64,000 bases of DNA from Loxodes magnus. Taxonomy: Eukaryota > Ciliophora > Karyorelictea > Loxodida > Loxodidae. The stretch lies in the NCBI GenBank assembly GCA_946699065.1, contig CAMPDV010000100.1, positions 558,001 to 622,000 on the forward strand, in the 5' to 3' direction. The position numbers were made by a program, and so were the translations under genes. Shown here piece by piece: positions 53,294 through 64,000 of the stretch (positions within the stretch are counted from its first letter, which is position 1; each line of letters starts with the position of its first letter). A model generated the notes under the pieces. It searched no databases. It worked only from the letters and a program-made list of their open reading frames with translations, and had not been told where the DNA came from.

Positions 53294-53343
53294 GAAATAT
53301 ATAAATTTATGATTAAACTTATCTATCATTTAACTTCTTAGCC

Positions 53344-56300
53344 TTACTATCATCATCTTTTATATTTTACAACAATTTTTTATCTCCATAGATATAGTAA
53401 TAAATAGATCTTTAAAAGGTAATCTGTCAATAGATACTAAATATACTTTATATTGATAAATGAATCAATGTTTTAATATCTTAGAGTAAAAGAATGCAAT
53501 CAAAATAAACAGTTAAATAGAGATAGATTTATAAGATTGATAGACAGTTATCTACTTAGATTATCTTTATAAAGCTTACCTTATTGAATTACCCAAATTT
53601 AGATATAATTTAACCAACTTTTAGTTTCTTGTTTTAGTCTAACATCATGAGTATACATTCTTAACTATTATCAAATAAGGCTAAATTTTAATAAACTACT
53701 ACTTTGATTCATTTAGTATTAAAATTGTTCTCAGTTATTTCTAAAATATTCTTGTCAAGTTCTTGTGAAAAACATTGTTGAGAAATAATTAACGAATTAT
53801 CTGTCTTCCAAATCACTATATTAAAAATAAAAGATAAAGGGTAAAAGGAAGATGAACATATCTACAAGTTAGAATTTCTTTAGAAATAAAGAAAGTTTAA
53901 TGAAGTATTTAAATGGGTGTTTGCATTATATAATAGCATGTAATAAAGATTTTCAAAAAGTGGAGATTTAAATGCTTGGTTCATAAAAGGCTTAAACAAT
54001 ATAAAAAGTAAATCTTTAATCAATATATCTAAGAAGCTATTTTAGTCAGTTAAAAGCACCGTATATCCATATAATTATTCACTTCTATATACTTTGAGAG
54101 TCTAATTAAACTTTTTAATTCAAATGAACTTAATAAAATCTATTAATGACAATATAATTATTGCAGTTAGTAAAAAGGAATGAATAATCGGGTAAAATAA
54201 GATTTGAAGTAGCTGCTAGTAAATGAAGTGTAATATAAAGAATAAATCACAGGATAAAAATCAGTATTAGCTTAATATATAATTAAGCTAATATATCATA
54301 GCTAGAGAATCATGCTTTATTTAATTAATACCTTTCTTAATTAAAAATAAAGGTTATTATTCAAATGCTTATTTCCTAATTTCATTTAATTAAATTTAGT
54401 AGATAGATTAAAAATAAAGTTCATAGACTTGATAATAAAGGAAATACTAAAGTCATTTCATTTATTCAGTAAGTGATTATAGAATACTATTTTTGCTTAT
54501 ATATATAAAGGATAATTTAAGCAAGATTAGAGAGAGATAAGTTTTATTAAAAAGCTTAGAATCTTAAATCTAGTGCTTAATCAAGCAAATATTAAAAGTA
54601 AGTTGCAAGATTCCTTTTCTTTTGCTTCTATAAGTTTTGCTGCTTTATAATTAATATATTCAATTAGCATGTTATCAAATTTAAGAATACAGACTTAATT
54701 TAATTAACTAAAACTTAAAATAAGAAGGTGTTGATTATCAATATAGTCGATCTTTAAAACTCAAAAATAAAAAAACTCACTAAGAATCAAGAAAATGCAT
54801 ATAAAGTTTCAAAAGAAAAATCAAAGATATTATACAAGATAAGTGTTAATTTACTAATAAAATAATTAAATAATTTGAACTGATAACGAAGCTTCTAAAT
54901 TTGTTTAAAAGGTGTAATTATCTAAAATTGAACTGATACTACTATTTTAGAAATAAAGGTCTCTCATTCTACTAATAGGCAATTTAATTTATTTTAAGTA
55001 AAAGTAGCTACTTTAAAGCAGAAATAGTTCCTTAAGAAAGAGACTAAAAGCAAGGATGTTTATTTAAAGAAAGTTATAGAAGCATAAAAGAAATTTGATT
55101 TTTAAATCTGAAAAAAATCAGAAAAGATGTAGTATGATTCTATTCAATAATAAGATGCAAGCATTGAATCAGTTAAACATAAATTATTCCCATCTTCAAT
55201 TACAAAAATACATATAAACTATCTGAAATGTTTCCATTAAATCACTAAGAAGTATTAAACAGACTTAAGCATATATAATTATGTATTATATTATAGTTAT
55301 ATATTTTGTCTATAGTAATTAGTTTTATTATACTCATCTAATAACCTTTGAAAGTAAGTTTAAATCTAATATAATAGAAAGAACTTTAAATCATTAAGTT
55401 AAAATTCTATTTAAAGACTAATTTTAAAATTTTAAATTGTCTGCTATTTATCAAAGAATTTAAATAACTTGGTATAATTAAAATTAATACAATTAGAGGG
55501 AAAGTAAGCTACTCACTTTTTTAAGTCAAATAGCTATATATGATTGATAATAAGAGAAGAAAATAAGAAGTGAGCAATAATTAAAATATGTAGAACGTAA
55601 AAAATAAATTTGGATATAGTAAATAATTAAAAGATAAAAGGATTTAGAAAATCAGGCTAAAAATAATATTCTATCGCTAAAATCTGTAAAAATAAAATTA
55701 TTTCTTGAATGAAGAAGCTTTAATATTTGAAAATAAGAGTAAGCTTAAAATTGAAGGAAAAATTCATTAATTTAAAGATTTTTAAGAGGATTAATTTAAA
55801 AACTTAGTATCAAAAGGAATTGCAAGAAGTGTATTTAACATAATGCTTTATACTTATTTTTAATTCTTTCTGATAATTCATTTAAATAATTTCATAACTC
55901 TTTGATTATTTTAAGTATCTTCAATGCTTCATTTTTTCTTAAATAATCTAGTCATTTTAAAAATTGATATACTTTAAAGTATAAATTTTGACTAACTTTT
56001 ATTGTCTTCTAACTCTTAATTAAAGCTGAATAATTTATAGCAATCATCTACTCATAAAAATTTAATTCTAGAGTCTTTTTTCTATGATTATAATTTGATT
56101 TTCTAGTTCTTATTTTAATTATTATGATATTTATACATAATTTCAAGTTGCAAAATGTATAAAGTTACCTGCATTATTAGTGACTAAATCTATAAAGTTT
56201 TTATTTATTGATGTTATTAATTTTGGAAGATAACAGAGAAAAGTAATTGAATAGTTAATTTCTTCTTAAAATGACGGGATAAAAATTTGTCTGTTATTGC

Positions 56301-56530
56301 TCCTTTAATTATTCACATTCCTTAATTCTATTTCCTCCTTTTTAATAGTGAAATTTAAAATTTTGGTTGCATGCAATTTTCTTTATGCTAACTAAAAGAA
56401 GTTTTGGTTGCTAAAATGATTTCGTCTTATTATATTTAACAGAAAATTTAAACCTTATCTATTAGATTTATACATAAGAAATTAATAGTTTTAGTTATTT
56501 TCAAAACTACTTTCTTAAATATTTTATATA
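53344..56530. other. AT-rich region without a confident gene
   Basis: Plus-strand stretches at about 54700-55270 have charged composition (for example QYDSIQQQDASIESVKHK, VLIINIVDLQNSKIKKL) in one frame, but no recognisable domain, start or boundary. They may be part of an unrecognised or decayed gene. Confidence 0.45.
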
Positions 56531-57106
56531 TGTAATTTGAAAGAGAAGCAATTCTTTAACTGTAATCACTATGGTTTTGAACAAGGAAATACTCTTGGTG
56601 CGAAGAATAGTTTAAGAATAGTGGCAGGAGCCAAACATGACAGAAATGGAGATATTAGGTAATGCTAAAAGCGAAAGATGCCAAATGATAAAATTTCTTG
56701 GGCAGCACTCCATCATAGTGCTATTGGAATACAATATTTGCAAAGTAGTGCAATCACAAGACTAATTTTAAATGAAAACTCTTAAAGACTTAAAAAATTA
56801 AATTTAAAGAGCTGCGCGCTATTGATGTGCTACGCGTTCTATAATCTAAGTTCTTTTTTACATTTGGAGAAGCTGAACTTATCTATAATTTAAAATGATA
56901 GATAAGAAAAGATTTCTAATATTAAAGTCTTATAATTTTTTAACGAATTTCAAAGTTAATCTTATAAGCATTTATAAATTTTAATCCGCTTAATGAGGGT
57001 TAATTTTCAATTATTAGTAATATTTTTAAAATATAATGGGTTTATAAACCAAAGTTAAGATTTAATTTATTATTATAATAAAATTTATATATCGGCCGCG
57101 GTCTGA
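56531..57106 (+). pseudogene. LRR-like open frame, probably a gene fragment
   Basis: One frame contains no TGA from about 56540 to 57104, unusually long for a region outside the clear genes, and its 5' half is GC-richer. It reads NHYGFEQGNTLGAKNSLR..., DKISWAALHHSAIG, then leucine-rich-repeat-like LKKLNLKSCALL and LSSFLHLEKLNLS. LRRs mediate protein binding. No start codon with a good context, no complete repeat array and no 3' domain are visible. The frame ends at a TGA inside the start of the adjacent GC-rich repeat. Ankyrin similarity of the WAALHHSA part is an alternative. Confidence 0.35.
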
Positions 57107-57490
57107 ACAATTAGTACATAATATAGTGCAGTCTATACTGTATTCAGAGTAATCTCGCACTAGATGCCACCATGAGGAAAACTAGAAAAACTCAGAAGAG
57201 ACAAGTCTAACTTGCCCGAGGGTTCTCACTAGTATAATGAAAGTTTGATTGAACCAGCCTGCTAATGACTTAATTACTGATTATTATTTGGATCTTATTC
57301 AAGAAGACTGGAGCATTTAATTCTAAATTCGAGAATAATTTTTAATAAGTAGATTCCTCATTCGGAGAAGCCAGTTTGACTTATTAGACGACTAGAATGA
57401 CAACATGGAGTAAGATAGTACTTTTTAATAATAATATTGAAATAGCTGCACATAAACGTGATGCTACGTAGTCTATAATAATATTTATTT
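57093..57490 (+). repeat. Copy C of the GC-richer repeat family
   Basis: Aligns with the 5' two fifths of copy A: GTGCAGTC, ATTCAGAGTAATCTCGCA, TAGATGCCACCA, GAGGGTTCTC followed by a small TCA/TGA hairpin. The right part is too diverged to align by eye but keeps the order of a GC-richer body followed by a TATTTATTTAATTA tail. The same family near 7-10 kb and here, 50 kb away, shows it is dispersed. Confidence 0.5.
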
Positions 57491-60316
57491 AATTATTTAT
57501 TTATATTTAATCAAAATTAGTATTAATAAATTCCTTAGCTAGAGTCTTTATTGTTTAATACTTAATTGTAAAACTTATTAAGTATTCTCTATTTTTAACT
57601 TGGATAGAATTTATCAATTATTTTAATTTCTTTTGATAATTAAGTTTTATAATATCTGTATTATTTTTCTTTAGCCATTCAATGCAAATTATTTAACTTT
57701 TGAATAAAGTAGATAAATAAATACCATACTTAGTAAATATTATTAGGTTAAAAGATCAATAGTTGATTTTTATAATAATATGTACAAATTTATCAATTTT
57801 AAAGCTATTTTTACTTAATAAATTAGATTAAGAATTAAAGGCTAAAGTAGTGATTTGCTTATATTCTTTCTTAATCTTCATACTTATTTTTATTTCTTAC
57901 TCTTATTCTAAATAAATTATTCCTCTTCCTAGTTCAGATTTATATTGATATAAGGATAATTAACTATTAAAATGATTATTAAGCCAAAACCAACTATAAA
58001 AACTTTATTTTGCAACCAATTATTTAAAAAAGCTCTTTTGTTTGTATATTCTTCTTTAAGTAACTTTAAATGCATTGATTTTTATTCTACTTTAATCAAA
58101 ACTTTCTTTTGTTATCATTTCTTAAATATTTTAAGTTTAAGTAAATATACTAAACAATAAAAAAATCCTTCTGCTATCTATAATGATAGCTTTCTTTCTT
58201 TTTATTTAATTTAAATTATAAAATTAGACAAAATGCTAGATTACTAGATTTTATTTTTAGTTCTTTAGTGAGATTTATGTTTTATATCTCGAATTACTTT
58301 AGAAGCTTTTATTCTTTTATTCTAGTATTTTGCTCTATGTTAAATGCATATTAGAGCTTAGCTTTATTTGATATGAATACTTAAGAAACTTAATGTTTGA
58401 GTTTGTTAACATCTTTCTTAGATTCTGATAAAGGAATTCTGTCTCCTTTTCTTTAAACTAGAATACAGAGAGATATAAGAGAATTTCTTCTCTTTTACAA
58501 GTAATTTTACTGAGCTATTTTAAGCGGATAAGCCTCAAAAGTAAATATTTATTTATTTCCTTTGGCAGTTAATAGAGCAGCATTTTAATATATTAGAAAT
58601 GGATCATATTAATACAGGTAGAAACTAATTGCGATCTTGCTAGCTAGTTTTAAATATAGTCTTTATAGTCCTAAATTAATTTCTAATTCTTTAATTTTAA
58701 GCTTCTATCAGTAGTCCTTCTAATAAATTTAGCTATTAATTGGTTATTTTCCAAAATTCATTAAATACCTTGAAAAAACCCTGGCATATTCATAGTTAAG
58801 TCTAATTAGTAATTTTCATAGTCAAACTCATTAAAGATTCTTGTCAAATAGCTTTATCATGCCTAATTTAAAGATACTATTCAAAAAGCTTCAAATAAAG
58901 TAAGGATTATAATCTGCTTAATATCTGCTAAGAAGATAAATCTTATTAGTTATAATTCTTATGCTCCACATTTTATATAAGATAACTAGGATCTAGTTTA
59001 CTGTTAGATTCTTTTACTGTGTTAAGATCTAATTATAGTAACTGTACTAAAGAACCTTAGAGTGCTTTTATAGCTTTATTTTAGTGCTTATCTTTTGCTT
59101 ACTATTTGCCTAAAATGGACTTTTAGTCAAAAGCAAAGTTAACTATAGCATTAAAGGATAAATAATCTAAAGTTATGAAACTAGTAAATGGTATTACAGA
59201 GAGTAGTTATAGAAGGTAGAAGCTAATAATAGACAGATAGAAAAAGTACATTTTTGATTATTAGAGGAATATCAGAAAGTTCAATAAAAGGTGATAAAAA
59301 TCTAGAAAGTAAACTTTAGGTTTAAAGACTTGAATCCAATCTCCTAGTGAAAAAGAAATGATGACATTATAGTGCAATATATTAAATACTAGAACTACTT
59401 ATAAGTAATCTAATATTATAAATTAAACTATATCTATATATATTAAAATCATTATTACTTGCACTAGAATATTTAATCTCAAAGATATGAATCTAATGTT
59501 GCTTTAGAAGTTACAATATAAAATCAAGCTACTATTATTTATTAGATCAGGGTTATATGGATGTATATTTATAGATGAGCAAATTTTAAGAAAGCGCAGT
59601 TTATAATTTGCTAAATAAAAGAAACCTTTTTTAAAAGAATAGAAGCAGTTGATGATTTAAGTTTGCTCTAAGTATATAAAGACATGTTAATGGTAAAATA
59701 TTTAAAAGCTGTTTAATAGATAGAAAATTAAGGAAGATAGTTATCAAAGTAAACTTAAATACACTAAGCTTAAAGTAGCTCTTTTAAGTATTGTAATACA
59801 AATTTTCTTTAAGAAACAAAAAAAATGCAAATGAATGCTTTAAAATCTGTAAGGTTAAAAAAGAAAAGATCGATTATAAGAGATAATAAAGATATATATA
59901 TGACTAACAAAATTTACCAAGCTTAAGCAATAAATAGATATAACAAGTATTTTATAAACTTAATCTATTATCTAAATAGAGTGCATAACTAAATATAACT
60001 ATAAAGATATGCATAAGGATGAGGAATAAAGTAAGCTTATTATCTACCTCTACATTCAAACTTAATAATTAATTTACCAACTTAAATAAATTAAAGCTTC
60101 TTCACAATAAAAAAAGCACATTATATATATCTGAGATAAATAGATCTGATAGCAAGGATTTCATAAAATAAATAATTTATTTCAGAAGATTCTCTAAAAT
60201 AATATAGATAGATCATAAATTTGTCTTAGAACTAAGTTGATTTAAAAATTTATATTATAATATTAGATATAAAAGGAATAAATCTAAACTTTCATCATAA
60301 TTTTATAATTAAACAA
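57491..60316. other. AT-rich region without a confident gene
   Basis: Two plus-strand stretches, from ATG 59115 (KLTIALKDKQSKVMKLVNGITESS) and at about 59462-60060 (QRYESNVALEVTIQNQ, FKRIEAVDDLSLLQVYKDM), have gene-like composition but lie in different frames. A gene with an intron between them is possible; no family is recognised. The rest is low-complexity AT-rich sequence. Confidence 0.45.
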
Positions 60317-63253
60317 ATGTCAAAACTAATCTTCTTTGGACCTGTTTCCTTAGTCTTGCCAAATAAGGAAAAAATTCAGTTTGATAAGAATCCTTAATCG
60401 TTTGAAGAGTTAGAATAACTAGTTTGAAAGTTTAAAAGTGTATATGGAGCTCTATCGTTTTTCTATGTTCTGAAATAAGGATAAAGTTAGGAATTCATAG
60501 TAGTTTAAAGTGATGCTAATCTTAAAGCAGCATATGAACAAGCTAGCACGGCACTTGAACTGCTAAGTATTCAAACTTTGTGGATAAGTTTGAAAGGAGA
60601 TTTTTGAACCGGCCAATACGTTTTGGCCACTCCTGACTTTTAAAGTTTCTAGAAAGTTATAAAGAACACAGGATAAACTACTATAGATGAAAAATCTTTA
60701 GTTTTGGAATTACAAGCAAAGGATAATTAAATAGTAACTATCAGTAACGATCAATAATATCAAAACCTATTTTAGTAAAAGGCTCAATATGAAAACAATG
60801 GAATGATTAATTGCCAAATTAAGATTATCAATGCTTTAAGTCCTATCTAGCAAATTAATCCTCCTAGTATTCAATAAGAAACTAATTAATTTAACCCTCA
60901 ATTCAACTTATAAAATTAGATTAAGATTCCTCAAGGTAACCCATATAATTAGGATCAAAAAGAGCAAAATCTTTAGCCTTTGCAACCAAACTTAACCTAA
61001 TAGAATCAAAACACTTTTTAAAAAGAGGCTTTATAAAATAATCAGTTTAACCAATTAAAATAGCCAGAAATTCCCCCATATACCAATCCATAGAATTTTA
61101 CATAGCAAACTTTCCAATAAAACTAGCCTATTCTAAACTATTAAAGCAACCAATTAAATTAAAATTTGCAAACAAAACAAGTAAATACGTTTAGCAAGGA
61201 ATCAAATGTTTATGGCAACTTTTAGAATGCAAATTAGTTAAGCAATTAGATTAACTTGACTTAAGATTATTCTCAATTTGGATAGCAGAATTAGTCCCAA
61301 AATAAATAGAATATAACTTCACAGATAAATTAATAATAACACTAGAATATTCAAGCATTACCCGCTCAAAATTTAGAAGAAAAAAACCCTATTGGAGTTT
61401 AATAATCAGTTTGGTAGATATAAAATTCTATTCCTTTAAATTAAAAAAACTAAACAAACACAAACACTAATCCTAAAACTAGTTAAGAATAAAAGTAATA
61501 GGGAATTAATTGGTATTAGAAGCTAGAAGAAGTGTTTTAGTAACAGACTAACACTCTTTTGGACAAACTTTAAAATATGTAATAAAGAATAGATTAATTA
61601 GAAGCTCAAAATCTTCAATTGAACTAAGTATTGCAAAACTAGATAATGAATTAGCTATAAGATAAAGATTTTCAATAAATTTTTACTTAGAAACTCTATT
61701 AAAGTTTAGATCCACATTTAAAAAATATGGCTATGTTCTAGTAAAAACCTATTTAAAGCCAAGTTATTTAGCCTAATATAATTTAGTAAAATTAGATGTA
61801 TGAAGCTGAGATTTAAACGTTACAGTAAGCAAGGCCTTATTTGTTCCCTGGGGAAAAGATTAATATTAGTTTTTAGATACGAAATATAAGCTAATAGGAC
61901 TGGATGCCTAATACAGTTATATTAAAAATCAAGTAAGTTGATTGATGCAACTTCGTAATATAAAACTAAGTATCTCCAGGTTAAGTATATAAGCAAGATT
62001 CATGGGAAATTCCATCACCATCTATTCAAGCAGAGTTTTATTAGTAGGAAAATGTTAAAATATAACTAGATATTTTTGTTGAAAAAGACGAAAGAAAAAT
62101 AAGTGACATTAGCATCTGTCAATTAAATATATAATAACCTTAAGTAAACATGATTTACCAGCCAGTGCCTTCATTTAATGTTGGATAGAATGTGCAAATC
62201 ACATTAAAGTTTAATAGCACGTATAACTTTTAATGGCCTTTAAGTATCCTAAAATGTATTGAAGATTAAAAGGTGAAATTTTCAGTTCCAAAAGTAAATC
62301 AAGGTCAAGTTTTTGATGTCATGCTTAATTTTCCTCCCCATGAATAAGTAGGTAAATTCAAAAAAACATTCCGCTTTTGTCATAAAGAAGCACTTTTTGG
62401 TCCTGTTATCGAGGTGAATTATGAGGTGATTTAATAGGTGATTTAGTAGATGACTTAATAGGTGCCTTAATAGGTGACTTAATCAATGACTTAATAAATG
62501 CCTTAATAGATTTCTTAATAGATGCCTTATCAGGTGACTTAATAGGGGACTTAGCAAGGGACTTAATAGATGCCTTATTAGGTGACTTAATAGGGGACTT
62601 AACAAGGGACTTAATAAATGCCTTAATAGATTTCTTAATAGATGCCTTATCAGGTGACTTAATAGGGGACTTAGCAAGGGACTTAATAGATGCCTTAATA
62701 GATTTCTTAATAGATTTCTTAATAGATGCCTTATCAGGTGACTTAATAGGGGACTTAGCAAGGGACTTAATAGATGCCTTATTAGGTGACTTAATAGGGG
62801 ACTTAACAAGGGACTTAATAAATGCCTTAATAGATTTCTTAATAGATGCCTTATCAGGTGACTTAATAGGGGACTTAGCAAGGGACTTAATAGATGCCTT
62901 AACAGATTTCTTAATAGATGCCTTATCAGGTGACTTAATAGGGGACTTAGCAAGGGACTTAATAGATGCCTTAACAGATTTCTTAATAGATGCCTTATCA
63001 GGTGACTTAATAGGAGACTTAATAGGGGACTTAATAGACGAAAATGATAATATAACCCTAAGAAAGCGTAGAAGAGATTTTCAAGAGATATAATCTGTCT
63101 CAAGAGTTAATTCGCGAAATACAAAGTACCTTTAGATTCGCAACAAATCTAAAAGGGTAAGAAGAGAAGCTCGTAAAATTAAGGCTTGAATGTAATAACA
63201 ACTAGGATTTTCTAGCAAAGCTTATACAGCTTAATGCTCAAAATAAGGTGTGA
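60317..63253 (+). CDS. NBR1-like protein: PB1, Gln-rich coiled coil, two Ig/FW-like domains, Gln repeat, UBA-like end
   Basis: A 978-aa intronless ORF, ATG 60317 to TGA 63251-63253. Residues 3-90 read as a PB1-type fold (QFDKNPQSFEELEQLVWKFK, ..QSQEFIVVQSDANLKAAYEQA) and a second similar segment follows. Residues 180-500 are Gln/Asn-rich with a coiled coil (LLDKLQNMQQRIDQLEAQNLQL). Residues about 505-605 and 617-704 are Ig-like; the second has the NBR1 'FW' pattern: W in FQWPL, VPKVNQGQVFDVML, then FGPVIEV. A 12-nt repeat encodes residues 702-907, and the C-terminus (SVEEIFKRYNLSQELIREI...) resembles a three-helix UBA. PB1 + FW + UBA is the NBR1/Joka2 autophagy-receptor architecture, implying ubiquitin-cargo recognition. 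No ZZ finger and no clear LIR were identified. Confidence 0.75.
62421..63036 (+). repeat. 12-nt-period tandem repeat of Gln-Gln units inside the NBR1-like gene
   Basis: About 50 units of the type (A/G)TG-ACT-TAA-TAG or ATG-CCT-TAA-TAG, encoding x-Thr/Pro/Ser-Gln-Gln. They are grouped in higher-order blocks of several units (GGTGACTTAATAGGGGACTT recurs). The repeat is in frame throughout. Because Gln is TAA/TAG, the complementary strand is free of standard stops and shows a 206-codon Leu/Ser/His/Arg-rich ORF (62483-63103) that is only a shadow. Confidence 0.9.
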
Positions 63254-64000
63254 GAAAAAACTTAATTACATTTAAACTTTTGATGTTCTTCTTTAATCTA
63301 AGCAAACAAATAGCATCTTAATATACTCTTTAAAAAATCTATTATCATCACATTATCTTATCACTTTAAAATAATTTAACTCTTAAAATTTAAGGAACTA
63401 GCTATGCAAAACAATAAAGAATTTCTACTTTAAATAAGTTTCTAAGCTCGAATAGGAACTTTAATATGAATATATCAAGTAAACAGATAAAGAAAGAAAG
63501 CCATTTAAGCTTTAGAAAATCTTAGCATTTTAATATGATAAGTGCTAGATATTATAACAAATAAGGCTTTTTTTAATTAAAGTATATAAAATTAATACTG
63601 CTAATTCTAGAAAAATAAACATTCAATTAGAATAGAAAATAGCTTAGTAATTATTTAATGAGGCAAAAATAGGAATAATGAGTTTTAATAAGCTAGTAAT
63701 ATTATCATAGCTTTTCTATCATCTTTTGATTGATGTAATTAAATCAAATTGAATGAAAATTTAAATAGAAAGGAACTTAGAGTAAAAGTAATGTACTACC
63801 TTTATAGATTTAATCCAAGTTAAATAATTATATAAAGAAAGAATTTTTCATTTTAGTATGAACAACTCACTCAAAATGCTTAGGCTAAATTTTCGTTTCC
63901 TAATCTACATCTACTTAACTAAACTATCCGTTTTGAAAGTCGATTTTGTAGCTAACTTCTTCCCAGCTTCTGACATTACTTTTAGCTTAATAATTTTATT
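63254..64000. other. AT-rich end of window
   Basis: About 750 bases downstream of the NBR1-like gene. No domain recognised; a gene could begin here and continue outside the window. Confidence 0.5.

Larger units (their letters stand above)
46948..53343 (+). repeat. Right arm of the large inverted duplication
   Basis: Reverse complement of 25415-31918, about 6.4 kb. Near identity at 46948-47800 and about 49400-52900; clearly diverged patches at about 47800-49400 and 52900-53290; conserved again over the last 50 or so bases around the stop codon. Ends abruptly after ACTTCTTAGCC. Confidence 0.9.

Noticed and set aside
62483-63103. 206-codon minus-strand ORF with Leu-Leu-Ser/Arg repeats
   Set aside because: It is the complement of the in-frame Gln repeat of the NBR1-like gene. 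It is open only because TAA/TAG on the other strand cannot create stops there.
1-64000. CRISPR arrays, bacterial operons, telomere repeats
   Set aside because: None seen. The window is eukaryotic, with spliceosomal introns and no regular spacer-repeat arrays or terminal telomeric tracts.

Overview
This is AT-rich nuclear DNA of a ciliate that reads all three canonical stop codons as amino acids. In every recognisable gene TAA and TAG stand at glutamine positions, and TGA stands both at conserved tryptophan positions and, once, as the terminator (ten gene ends are resolved with TGA). This fits the karyorelictean (Loxodes-type) code, NCBI table 27: UAA/UAG = Gln, UGA = Trp or stop by context. 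Standard-code ORFs are almost all fragments or shadows. Introns are tiny: eight GT..AG introns of 16, 17, 17, 17, 20, 22, 22 and 32 nt were found because removing them restores a conserved domain or leads at once to a TGA. The sequence alone does not tell macronuclear from micronuclear DNA.

Layout. 1-570: 3' end of an AMPK/SNF1-type kinase with UBA (+). 1793-2293: LSm2-like Sm protein (+). 2606-5768: OSCA/TMEM63 mechanosensitive channel with a long Gln/Tyr-rich tail (+). 7.1-9.7 kb: a GC-richer non-coding repeat family, two copies in inverted orientation plus a partial core. 10535-11428: membrane RING-H2 E3 ligase (+), converging on 11674-13953, a PX-C2-membrane protein (-). 14325-17682: voltage-sensor/class III nucleotide cyclase fusion (-). 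18596-19000: Siva-like cysteine-rich protein (-). 19939-20861: coiled-coil C2 protein (-). 20.9-25.4 kb: AT-rich, no confident gene.

25.4-53.3 kb is a large inverted duplication. Two arms of about 6.4-6.5 kb face away from each other across a 15-kb spacer. Each arm carries one intronless gene of more than 2000 codons for a secreted-then-membrane protein: signal peptide, Pmp-like parallel beta-helix repeats, Cys-rich module, multi-pass membrane domain and Gln-rich tail. Both copies are open from ATG to TGA. Identity is mosaic: near identical at the N-terminus and in the C-terminal two thirds, strongly diverged in the first half of the beta-helix and in the tail. The spacer holds degenerate MORN-like repeats and a GC-richer unknown reading frame.

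53.3-60.3 kb is AT-rich with an LRR-like open frame (56.56-57.1 kb) and another copy of the GC-rich repeat (57.1 kb). 60317-63253 is an NBR1-like autophagy-receptor candidate: PB1, Gln-rich coiled coil, two Ig/FW-like domains, a 12-nt-period tandem repeat made largely of TAA/TAG glutamine codons, and a UBA-like C-terminus.

The theme is membrane signalling (mechanosensitive channel, voltage-sensing cyclase, two C2 proteins, AMPK-like kinase), protein turnover (RING, NBR1-like) and RNA processing (LSm2). There is no operon-like logic. In this code an open frame alone proves nothing, because TGA can be read through, so genes are called on domain similarity and weaker frames are marked as such.
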